NCBI GenBank assembly: GCA_963839515.1
Contig: CAWIVN010000012.1
Span: forward strand, 124,001 to 188,000
DNA: 64,000 bases
Direction of reading: 5' to 3'
Origin: Fredericiella sp963839515
GTDB lineage: Bacteria; Chloroflexota; Anaerolineae; Caldilineales; Caldilineaceae
The notes under the pieces were generated by a model. The model was given only the letters and a program-made list of their open reading frames with translations, was not told where the DNA came from and ran no database searches. Shown here piece after piece: positions 42,563-50,641 of this stretch. Made by a program: the position numbers and the translations under genes. Numbering within the stretch: position 1 is the stretch's first letter; each line of letters opens with the position of its first letter.

Positions 42563-45500
42563 ATGATACGCTGGATTGTGGGAACGAGCTTGAAGTACCG
42601 GTTTATCGTGCTGGCGATGGCCGCGGCGCTGATGGTGTTTGGCGTCGCCCAGCTTCCCAGCGCGCCGGTGGACGTCTTTCCCGAGTTTGCGCCGCCGCGC
42701 GTGGAGATCCAAACCCCAAGCCTGGGGCTTTCCTCCGAGGAAGTAGAAGCCCTGGTCACCGTGCCGCTGGAGCAAGCGTTCAACGGTGTAGAAGGGCTTG
42801 ACATCATGCGCTCCAAGTCGATTCCCGACTTGTCGTCAATCGAGCTCCTTTTCAAGTCAGGGACCGACGTCCTGCGCTCACGGCAGTTGGTGCAGGAGCG
42901 CCTTTCGCAGGTGCTGCCCTCGCTGCCGACCTGGGCCGCCCCGCCGGTCATGATGCCGCCCGTGTCGACCACGGGCCGCGTGATGAAGATTGGGCTTTCC
43001 TCCAAAAACGTGTCGCTGATGGACATGTCGATGATCGCCTATTGGACGATTCGGGCCCGCTTGCTGCGCGTCCCGGGCGTGGCCAATGTAGCGATCTGGG
43101 GTGAGCGGATCAAGATGCCGCAGGTGCAGGTCGACACGGCCCGGATGCAGACCTATGACGTGTCGCTAGACCAGGTGATGGAGACCACGGCCAACGCCCT
43201 GGATGTAGGGATATTGCAGTATTCCAACGGCGCGATGATCGGGACGGGAGGCTACATCAACACCCCCAATCAGCAGATCAGCGTCCGTTCCGTCCTGCCG
43301 ATCGTCACGCCGAATGACCTGGCCCAGGTATCGGTCGAGGGCAAGCAGAAGAAGGACGGAACGCCGCTGTTGCTGAGTGACGTGGCTGACGTGCGTGAGG
43401 CTACCTGGCCGCTGATTGGCGATGCGGTCATCAACGACGGTCCTGGACTCATGCTCGTCGTCGAGAAGTTTCCCTGGGCCAACACGCTGGATGTCACGCG
43501 CGGGGTCGAAGATGCCTTGAACACGTTACGGCCGGGCCTGCCCGGCATCCAGATGGACTCTACCATCTTTCGCCCGGCGGACTTTATCCAGGTGGCGCTC
43601 GACAATCTCACGCGGGCCTTGATTCTCGGCTGCCTGCTCGTGATGCTCGTGATCGGCGCCTTTCTCTTCGAGTGGCGCACGGCGCTGATCAGCCTGGTGG
43701 CGATCCCGCTCTCGCTGGTGGCCGCCGGCCTGGTGCTCTACCTGCGTGGGGCGACCATCAACACGATGATTCTGGCCGGGTTTGTGATTGCCATTGGGGT
43801 CGTCGTCGACGATGCGATCATCGACGTCGAAAACATCGTGCGCCGGCTGCGGCAGGCGCGTAAAGAGGGCGCCCTATCAGGGGTCACGAAGTCGACGTCG
43901 AGCATCATTCTCGAAGCGTCGCTCGAAGTACGCCAGGCCATTATCCATGCGACGGTCATTGATGCCGTGGTCTTGCTGCCCATTTTCTTTATGGGAGGGT
44001 TATCCGGGGCTTTCTTCCAGCCGCTGGCAATTTCCTATGGCCTGGCAGTGCTGGCATCCATGTTGGTGGCGTTGACCGTCACACCGGCGTTGTGCCTGAT
44101 CCTGTTGGCGAAGGCGCCGATCGAGCGGCACGAGGCACCGCTGGTACGCTGGCTCCAGCACATCTACGAGCCGGTGCTGGCGCGCATTATCAAGCGGCCG
44201 GGCCCGGTGTTCGTCGCCACCGGGGCCATTATTTTGATCGGCCTGGCGGTGCTGCCGCTGCTGGGCGAGTCGCTGTTTCCAGAATTCAAGGAGCGGGACT
44301 TTTTGATCCATTGGATTACCAAGCCTGGCACGTCCGTGATCGAACAGCAGCGGATCGTGACGCAAATCAGCCGCCAGCTGCGCGAAATTCCCGGGGTGCG
44401 CAACTTTGGATCCCATATCGGGCAAGCGTTATTGGCCGATGAGATCAACGGTGTCAATTTCGGCGAGAATTGGATCAGCGTCGACCCGGCAGCGAACTAT
44501 GAAGAGACCGTGGCTGCCATCGAGAAGGTGGTTTTCGCCTATCCGGGGCTCTTTCACAATGTCGAGACTTACCTCAACGAGAGAATCGACGAGGTCCTGA
44601 CCGGTTCGAGCGAAACCTTTGTCGTACGCATCTATGGACCGGACTTGAAGGGCATCCACAGCAAGGCAGATGAATTGATGAAATCCCTGAAGGGGATACC
44701 CGGCATCGTCGACTTGCACGTGCAGCTCCAATCCGAGGTGCCCCAGGTACAGGTTGAAGTCAACCTGGCGGCCGCGCAGCGCTACGGCATCAAGCCGGGC
44801 GATGTGCGCCGGGCGGCGGCCACGCTGCTTGCAGGCGAAGAAGTCGGCGACCTTTTCAAGGATGGCAAGGCGTACGATGTGAATGTCTGGAGCACGCCCG
44901 CCACGCGTAACAGCGTCAACAGCATTCGCGAGCTGCCGATCGACACGCCGGACGGCGGGCATGTCCTCCTGGGTGATGTCGCCGACGTGCGCATTGCGCC
45001 GGCGCAGAGCGTGATCTACCGTGAAAATGACTCGCGGCGCATCGACGTGAGCGCCAACGTGCGCGATCGTGACCTGGCCGCGACCATGGCCGAGGTTAAC
45101 AGCCGTGTCCAGCAAACCCAATTCCCGCTTGGGTATCACGCCGAGGTGCTGGGCGAATATGCCGAGCGGCAGGCTGCCCAGAACCGGCTGCTGCTCTACG
45201 CCATTGCCGCGGGGATCGGGGTATTCCTGATCCTGTGGGAGTCGTTCGGGAACATGCGCCTGGCGGTCCTCGGCTTCCTGACCCTGCCCTCGGCGCTCGT
45301 GGGCGGGCTGCTGGCGGCCTACCTCACCGGCGACGTCATCTCGCTTGGCTCGCTTGTCGGCTTTCTCACGGTCTTTGGCATTGCCGCACGCAACAAGATC
45401 ATGTTGATCAATCACTATCAGCACCTGGAGCGCGAGGAAGGGGAAGTCTTTGGCTTGCACCTTGCCCTGCGCGGGGCAGTCGAACGGCTTTCGCCCATCT

Positions 45501-45793
45501 TGATGACGGCCTTGGCCACCGGCCTGGCGCTGGTGCCCTTGGTGATGACCGGCGACATCCCAGGCCACGAGATCGAGTATCCGATGGCGATCGTGATTCT
45601 GGGCGGTCTGATCACCTCGACGCTGCTAAACCTGTTTGTCGTGCCTTCCCTGTACTTGCGTTTTGGGAAGCCCAGGACCGCGCGCGACGCCGTCCCCAAT
45701 GGTAATGCCACCTGCCAGCGAAGCGTTAGGGAGCTAAGGAGATTGATATGCGATGTCGTCAGCCTGACGCTGTGGCAGGTGCTTTGCTGGTAA
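42563..45793 (+). CDS. RND efflux permease, HME/CusA-like (second copy)
   Basis: A 1076-residue paralogue of the permease at 38860, with the same plan: MIRWIVGTSLKYRFIVLAMA, APVDVFPEFAPPRVEIQTPS, helix 4 VVVDDAIIDVENI (about 413-425), second-half block ARNKIMLINHYQHLEREEGE. The pore-loop regions (FLIHWITKPGTSVIEQ, GENWISVDPAANYEE, RIDEVLTGSSETFVVR) likewise lack the methionines of CusA. The two permeases may form a heteromeric trimer, as known for MdtBC-type pumps, or work separately. It starts 24 bp after the mini-adaptor and its last 46 bp overlap the next gene, whose AAGGAG lies inside it. Confidence 0.9.
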   Translation: MIRWIVGTSLKYRFIVLAMAAALMVFGVAQLPSAPVDVFPEFAPPRVEIQTPSLGLSSEEVEALVTVPLEQAFNGVEGLDIMRSKSIPDLSSIELLFKSGTDVLRSRQLVQERLSQVLPSLPTWAAPPVMMPPVSTTGRVMKIGLSSKNVSLMDMSMIAYWTIRARLLRVPGVANVAIWGERIKMPQVQVDTARMQTYDVSLDQVMETTANALDVGILQYSNGAMIGTGGYINTPNQQISVRSVLPIVTPNDLAQVSVEGKQKKDGTPLLLSDVADVREATWPLIGDAVINDGPGLMLVVEKFPWANTLDVTRGVEDALNTLRPGLPGIQMDSTIFRPADFIQVALDNLTRALILGCLLVMLVIGAFLFEWRTALISLVAIPLSLVAAGLVLYLRGATINTMILAGFVIAIGVVVDDAIIDVENIVRRLRQARKEGALSGVTKSTSSIILEASLEVRQAIIHATVIDAVVLLPIFFMGGLSGAFFQPLAISYGLAVLASMLVALTVTPALCLILLAKAPIERHEAPLVRWLQHIYEPVLARIIKRPGPVFVATGAIILIGLAVLPLLGESLFPEFKERDFLIHWITKPGTSVIEQQRIVTQISRQLREIPGVRNFGSHIGQALLADEINGVNFGENWISVDPAANYEETVAAIEKVVFAYPGLFHNVETYLNERIDEVLTGSSETFVVRIYGPDLKGIHSKADELMKSLKGIPGIVDLHVQLQSEVPQVQVEVNLAAAQRYGIKPGDVRRAAATLLAGEEVGDLFKDGKAYDVNVWSTPATRNSVNSIRELPIDTPDGGHVLLGDVADVRIAPAQSVIYRENDSRRIDVSANVRDRDLAATMAEVNSRVQQTQFPLGYHAEVLGEYAERQAAQNRLLLYAIAAGIGVFLILWESFGNMRLAVLGFLTLPSALVGGLLAAYLTGDVISLGSLVGFLTVFGIAARNKIMLINHYQHLEREEGEVFGLHLALRGAVERLSPILMTALATGLALVPLVMTGDIPGHEIEYPMAIVILGGLITSTLLNLFVVPSLYLRFGKPRTARDAVPNGNATCQRSVRELRRLICDVVSLTLWQVLCW

Positions 45794-46638
45794 TGATTTC
45801 GATTCTGGCGGCATGTGCCGGGCCTGCAGCGACCGACGCAAACGCCGTTGCTGAACTGCAAGGCGTGGATTTCAACCCGAACAATTTCGACAGTTCCGCC
45901 ACCATTAGCAACGCGTGGCTGCCTCTGACCCCGGGGACGCGCTTCGTGTACGAGGGGAAGGCGCTCGACGATAGCGGCGCACTCGTCGACCATCGCATCG
46001 AGGTCAACGTCACCGACCTGACCAAGACAATCGGAGGCATCCGTGCGCTGGTAACCTGGGATGAGGACCACAGCGCGGGCAAGCTGGAAGAGGCGGAGCT
46101 TGCCTTCTACGCCCAGGACAAGGATGGCAACGTCTGGTACATGGGTGAGTACCCGGAAGCCTATGAGGACGGGAAGCTGGTCGAGGCTCCCACCTGGATC
46201 CAGGGAGTTCAGGACGCGAAGGCGGGCATCATGATGCAGGCCAAGCCGCAACTTGGCACACCAAGTTACTCGGAAGGCTGGGGTCCCGCGGTCGACTGGA
46301 CCGACATGGGGCAGGTGGACCAGATTGGGCAAAAGACCTGCGTCCCGGTGAAATGCTACGAAGATGTGATCGTGATTGCCGAGTCCAGCCAGACGGAACC
46401 GGACGCCGAACAGCTCAAGTACTACGCGCGCAGTGTGGGCAATGTGCGCGTCGACTGGCGCGGAAGCGGCGAGAAAACGCAGGAGACTCTGGAACTCACC
46501 AAGATTGAACAGCTCAGCGTCCAGGACATGGCGGCGGTCCGTGCGGGCGCACTCGAACTGGAGAAGAGCGCATATGCCAACAGCAAGGATGTGTATGCGA
46601 ACACGACACCGTTGGAGCAAGCCGCGCCCCTGCAGTAG
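45748..46638 (+). CDS. Lipoprotein of unknown function (related to 50642)
   Basis: A 296-residue exported lipoprotein. AAGGAG at 45736-45741 sets the ATG; the signal ends ILAAC (lipid Cys about 23). The mature domain reads FDSSATISNAWLPLTPGTRF, ELAFYAQDKDGNVWYMGEYP, AGIMMQAKPQLGTPSYSEGW and YARSVGNVRVDW. This pattern (large beta-rich domain with a YAQD.DGNVWYMGE signature) occurs in other lipoproteins without known function and is shared with the N-terminal half of the protein at 50642. Cys in KTCVPVKCYED could form a disulphide. Part of the RND/ABC gene train, so probably a substrate- or partner-binding component. Confidence 0.72.
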   Translation: MRCRQPDAVAGALLVMISILAACAGPAATDANAVAELQGVDFNPNNFDSSATISNAWLPLTPGTRFVYEGKALDDSGALVDHRIEVNVTDLTKTIGGIRALVTWDEDHSAGKLEEAELAFYAQDKDGNVWYMGEYPEAYEDGKLVEAPTWIQGVQDAKAGIMMQAKPQLGTPSYSEGWGPAVDWTDMGQVDQIGQKTCVPVKCYEDVIVIAESSQTEPDAEQLKYYARSVGNVRVDWRGSGEKTQETLELTKIEQLSVQDMAAVRAGALELEKSAYANSKDVYANTTPLEQAAPLQ

Positions 46639-46696
46639 CAGATGCCGGTGCATACCCGGCGCACGCCAACATGGAACGCGAAAGGAGACTTGTATT

Positions 46697-47719
46697 GTGG
46701 TGAACGGCAAAGGATTGAAACCGTGGTACTCGCAGTCTGAGACACTATTGGTGGCCGAAGATCTGCGAAAAACCTATGGAGCCAGAGTGGCGCTGCGGAA
46801 GTTGTCCTTCACCTTGCAGGCCGGACATGTCATGGGTTTCCTGGGCCCCAATGGAGCCGGGAAAACGACGTCGATCCGCATCCTGACGACAATGCTCGAG
46901 CCCACAGCAGGACGCTTCCGGGTGGACGGTATCAGCTCCGAGCGCCCTGAGAAAATCCGACGGGTGATCGGGGTTCTACCCGAGGGCCAGGGGTTTCCCA
47001 AGCACATCACGGGGTTTGAGTACCTGTCTTACTTCGCTCAACTCTATGGGCGATCGAGCAGCGAGGCGAGAAAGGTCAGCGTGGCGCTGCTGCAAGACGT
47101 GGGTATGGAGCATAGAGGGGACGCGTTGATTGGCACCTACAGCCACGGCATGCGGCAGCGGTTGGGCATCGCACGCGCGCTTGTCAACGATCCAAGGGTC
47201 ATCTTCCTCGACGAGCCCACACTTGGCTTGGATCCGCGCGGGCAGCACGAGCTGCTAGCGCTGATCCAACGCGTTGCGCGCGAGCGCAATACCGGGGTCG
47301 TCTTGAGCAGCCACCTGCTGTCGGAGATTGAAGGCATTTGCGACGATGTGGTCATCATGAACTCGGGCCAGGTCGTCGCCTATGGGACGGTGGCCGAAGT
47401 CATTGGGCAGACCCAGTTGAGCGCGGACCAGCGCAACACCTTGCGCATCCGCGTCTCGGCGCCGTCGATGGCGCAGGCCCAGGAAATTCTGGAGGCGCTG
47501 CCGGAGGTTAAGCAGGTGACGCCGGCAGACGAAACCGCCGGCTGGCTGGCAGTGGAACTCGTGGCGCGCGGGGGCACAGCTGCGGCCGATGACCCCCTGG
47601 CCAGGAACGGACTGCTGGAGGCCCTGATTCGGGCCCAGATTCCGCTCCTGGGCTTTGAGATCGCGGGCGGGCGGCTGCAGGACGTCTTCCTGAAGCTGAC
47701 TGCGGAGGCTATCGGATGA
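46697..47719 (+). CDS. ABC transporter ATP-binding protein
   Basis: ATPase of an ABC-2-type exporter, 340 residues. Walker A GPNGAGKTT (about 50-58), signature YSHGMRQRLGIARALV, Walker B VIFLDEPTLGLDPRG, H-loop VVLSSHLLSEIEG. The C-terminal ~110 residues form the usual accessory domain. GTG 46697 is chosen because AAAGGAG lies nine bases upstream; the frame is open far into the preceding gene, but that part is out-of-frame lipoprotein sequence. The stop overlaps the next ATG (ATGA), so it is coupled to the two permease genes. Confidence 0.93.
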   Translation: MVNGKGLKPWYSQSETLLVAEDLRKTYGARVALRKLSFTLQAGHVMGFLGPNGAGKTTSIRILTTMLEPTAGRFRVDGISSERPEKIRRVIGVLPEGQGFPKHITGFEYLSYFAQLYGRSSSEARKVSVALLQDVGMEHRGDALIGTYSHGMRQRLGIARALVNDPRVIFLDEPTLGLDPRGQHELLALIQRVARERNTGVVLSSHLLSEIEGICDDVVIMNSGQVVAYGTVAEVIGQTQLSADQRNTLRIRVSAPSMAQAQEILEALPEVKQVTPADETAGWLAVELVARGGTAAADDPLARNGLLEALIRAQIPLLGFEIAGGRLQDVFLKLTAEAIG

Positions 47720-48612
47720 GCAACCCACAAAGCGCGAACGACGGTCAAGCGGCACGATCGAGCGCAGCTGCGCCCGTATGGTGGCTGGTGTGCAAGCAGG
47801 AACTCTCCGAGCTGTGGCTTGGCGGGCGCATGCTAAACTTGCTCATTTTGTTCAGTGTGTTGTTGTCCATTATGGCGTATCTCCTGGCAACGAATAACGA
47901 GTTGAGCCTGAGTCCACCGCCCATGATGGAACTTACTGCAGTCCAGGGGGCCATCACCTTTGGCCTTTTCATCGGCCTGATCGTTGCTTCCGAAAGCATC
48001 AGTGGCGAGCGGGAGCGCGCGACGCTGGAAACACTGCTTCTCACGCCGTCCAGCCGCCGGCAGCTTGTGACAGGCAAGTTCCTGGCAGCGCTGTCGGCCT
48101 GGCCCGCGGCACTGCTCCTATCCATCCCCTACATGGTAACGCTGGCGCAAGGCGATCCCATTCTGTTCCCGGCGCTGCTATGGAGCACCTTATTGGGGAG
48201 TGTACTGGCGGCAACGTTCACTGCGCTGGGGATGGTAATCAGCATCTGGTCGAGCTCAAACAAGGTCAGCCTGTTCGTGAGCCTGCTCTTATACGTGTTC
48301 TGCCTCCTGCCTTCACAGCTCCCGGGCCAAGTCCAGGCCACACCTACGCTGACCATGATCCGGGTGCTGGACCCGGTGGAGGCTACCAATCAGCTCCTGC
48401 AGCAGATGCTCACGAACGGCCAGCTGCAGGCGAGTCTGGGCGTGAATCCAATGACAACGAGTGAACTGGCACTCTTCTTTGCCGGGCTAGCCGTGGTCAG
48501 CGCACTTGTCCTTGGCTTGCTCTTCCTATTTGTCGCGCCACGCCTCAGCCTCGAGGGGGGTAGTGCGAGCTTCATCCGGCCCATGGCGAACCGCACGGAG
48601 GTGTTCAAGTGA
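47716..48612 (+). CDS. ABC-2-type permease (first)
   Basis: A 298-residue membrane subunit with six helices. The family block SGERERATLETLLLTPSS follows the second helix, typical of ABC-2/NatB-like permeases that export drugs, antibiotics, lipids or ions. It overlaps the ATPase gene by 4 bp and its stop overlaps the next start, so all three are translated together. Closely related to the following permease; the pair probably forms a heterodimer. Confidence 0.9.
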   Translation: MSNPQSANDGQAARSSAAAPVWWLVCKQELSELWLGGRMLNLLILFSVLLSIMAYLLATNNELSLSPPPMMELTAVQGAITFGLFIGLIVASESISGERERATLETLLLTPSSRRQLVTGKFLAALSAWPAALLLSIPYMVTLAQGDPILFPALLWSTLLGSVLAATFTALGMVISIWSSSNKVSLFVSLLLYVFCLLPSQLPGQVQATPTLTMIRVLDPVEATNQLLQQMLTNGQLQASLGVNPMTTSELALFFAGLAVVSALVLGLLFLFVAPRLSLEGGSASFIRPMANRTEVFK

Positions 48613-50051
48613 ACCGTTTGCAAAACGCGCAAGACAATCAGGCGGCATCGTCGGGTTCGGCGAAGGCAGGGACGCCGGTGTGGTGGTTGGTGTGCAAGTG
48701 GGAACTGGCCGATCTGTGGCTGGGAGGGCGCGTGCTTGTCCTGCTCATCCTATTTAGCGCCCTCATGTCCGTCACCGCAGTCATGCAGGTAATCGAGAGC
48801 CAAGTAAGCATGATTCCACCGGCGGAACTTGTGTACATATTAGTGCAGTCTATCATCACGTTCGGCCTGCTCATCGGGCTGATCGTCGGCGCGGACAGCA
48901 TCAGCGGCGAGCGTGAACGGGCAACCCTGGAAACGCTGCTGCTTACGCCGAGCAGCCGCGTGCAAATCGTGCTCGGCAAGTTTCTGGCCGCGCTTTCGCC
49001 CTGGCCGGCGGCGTTTGTCCTTTCTATCCCCTATATGTTCGTGCTGGCGCAGGGCGACGATGTGCTGGGTCCGGCTTTGCGCCTGACCGCCGTGGCGGGG
49101 ACATTGTTGGCGCTGGCCTTCACTGCCTTGGGGATGCTGATCAGCATGTGGTCGAACTCAAACAGGATCAGCATGTTTGTGAGCCTGCTTATCTACCTGC
49201 TCTTGCTCATCCCGACCCTGTGGCCAGGGTTTGCACAGAAGGGAGATTTGGGCTACCTTCTGCAGCAATTAAACCCGATGCAAGGCACAAGCTCGTTTCT
49301 TGAGAAGGTGCTGGTGAACAACCAGACGGTGCAGGCCAGAATGCCCTACATTATGGCAGCGATTCTATCAGCCATCGTCGTCCCCGGACTGCTCTTCCTG
49401 TATGCCGCCCCGCGTCTGCGCCTGGAAGGGGGAGCGCCGCGCCTGGATCTTCGTTTGCGCCGGGCGCCTGTCGCCGGCTTGTTGCTGGCCGCAGGTCTGG
49501 TGGCCTCGCTGGGCTTGGCGCTGCCCCTGCGTGCAGCGGCCCCCGTGGCTCCCGATCAACCCCTGCAGATAGCCGTTGACCTGGAACACAAGACGATCAA
49601 TGCGGGAGAAAAGATTGGCTTCCACTCGGTAGTGACAAACAACGGCACGCAAGCGTCGCCACCGATGCACGTGTCGATGAACATCATCAATATGGGGTCG
49701 GGAGAGCCCGTCGATCCAGAAGACTGGTCGCCTGAGCGGTCGCAAGAAGTAGACCCTATCGCGCCCGGCCAGTCGGCCGAACAGCTCTGGATCGTGCACG
49801 GCATCCTGGAGGGCAACTACATGGTGTACGTAACGGCCATACCCACGCCGGCCGGACCGGACGCCACCAGCCCGACAACGTCCAGCATGGGTATCCACGT
49901 CGTCGTGAATACATTTGCTGATGCAAAAAATCCGGGCGGGGTGGTTCCGATTGCGATCGCGATTCCGTCCGTATTGACGTTAGGTACGCTCCTCGTACGC
50001 CGGCGCTGGCGCCGTGGCGCTATCCCGGTCACTTCGGATGCCGCTGTCTAG
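48609..50051 (+). CDS. ABC-2-type permease with fused extracytoplasmic domain (second)
   Basis: A 480-residue protein. It starts at GTG 48609 within the stop of the first permease. The first ~290 residues repeat the permease fold, including SGERERATLETLLLTPSS. A seventh helix (VAGLLLAAGLVASLGLALPL) then leads to a ~130-residue outer domain (LQIAVDLEHKTINAGEKIGF, HSVVTNNGTQASPPMHVSMN) resembling CARDB/DUF11-like Ig folds, and a final helix before RRRWRR. This extension is unusual for ABC-2 permeases and may contact the cupredoxin or lipoproteins encoded beside it. Confidence 0.88.
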   Translation: MNRLQNAQDNQAASSGSAKAGTPVWWLVCKWELADLWLGGRVLVLLILFSALMSVTAVMQVIESQVSMIPPAELVYILVQSIITFGLLIGLIVGADSISGERERATLETLLLTPSSRVQIVLGKFLAALSPWPAAFVLSIPYMFVLAQGDDVLGPALRLTAVAGTLLALAFTALGMLISMWSNSNRISMFVSLLIYLLLLIPTLWPGFAQKGDLGYLLQQLNPMQGTSSFLEKVLVNNQTVQARMPYIMAAILSAIVVPGLLFLYAAPRLRLEGGAPRLDLRLRRAPVAGLLLAAGLVASLGLALPLRAAAPVAPDQPLQIAVDLEHKTINAGEKIGFHSVVTNNGTQASPPMHVSMNIINMGSGEPVDPEDWSPERSQEVDPIAPGQSAEQLWIVHGILEGNYMVYVTAIPTPAGPDATSPTTSSMGIHVVVNTFADAKNPGGVVPIAIAIPSVLTLGTLLVRRRWRRGAIPVTSDAAV

Positions 50052-50097
50052 CATAGGTTGCCACCTTCGAAACAGGAGAGATGGGAGAGATTTAGAG

Positions 50098-50625
50098 ATG
50101 TCAAAGCATTCGCCGTGGATCCGCATATGGCGCAGTTTTGTGACCGTGAGCAGCGTGGCTATCCTATGCGCGCTACTGAGCGCGTGTGGGGGCAACGCTG
50201 CCCCCAGCACGCAAGCCGAGGCGAGTCAGGCTGCCGCAGGGGGGGCCGTGTCGCTTGAGATTGGCACCTCGCCGGATGCCGCCGTGTTCAAGTACGACAA
50301 GGACACACTGGAGGCGCCGGCCGGCTCCAAGATCACGCTGAAGTTCACCAATAATACGGATCCGAAGGACGAGGTCGGCCACAACTGGGTCCTGGTGAAA
50401 CCAGGGCAGGAACAGAGCGTGTTGGACAATGGCAATGCTGCGGGTGACGATAAGGATTGGTTGCAGGACGACGACCCGGGCATCATCGCGCACACCCGCC
50501 TGATCGAGGGTAACGAAAACGATACGATCACGTTCGATGCGCCGGCCCCAGGCATCTACACCTATCTATCCACCTTCCCGGAGCAGTACGCAGGTGGCAT
50601 GAAGGGCACGCTCACAATCAAGTGA
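50098..50625 (+). CDS. Auracyanin/azurin-like lipoprotein lacking two copper ligands
   Basis: A 175-residue lipoprotein with a cupredoxin fold. ATG 50098 lies behind AGGAGAGATGGGAGAG; the signal ends LLSAC (lipid Cys about 30). Family blocks: KITLKFTNNTDPKDEVGHNW, with the first His ligand, and APGIYTYLSTFPEQYAGGMK. Auracyanins and azurins have Cys then His in the second block (pattern CTFPGHYxxGM). Here Cys is Ser and His is Gln, while the Met remains. A normal type 1 copper site is therefore unlikely. It probably serves as a structural, chaperone-like or ligand-binding part of the RND/ABC system rather than as an electron carrier. Confidence 0.82.
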   Translation: MSKHSPWIRIWRSFVTVSSVAILCALLSACGGNAAPSTQAEASQAAAGGAVSLEIGTSPDAAVFKYDKDTLEAPAGSKITLKFTNNTDPKDEVGHNWVLVKPGQEQSVLDNGNAAGDDKDWLQDDDPGIIAHTRLIEGNENDTITFDAPAPGIYTYLSTFPEQYAGGMKGTLTIK

Positions 50626-50641
50626 CAAGCAGGTGATGCTA

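Noticed and set aside
38860..45793. Annotating the RND pumps as copper exporters (cusA)
   Set aside because: The Met triad is not visible, there is no full adaptor or outer-membrane channel, and the neighbouring cupredoxin lacks copper ligands.
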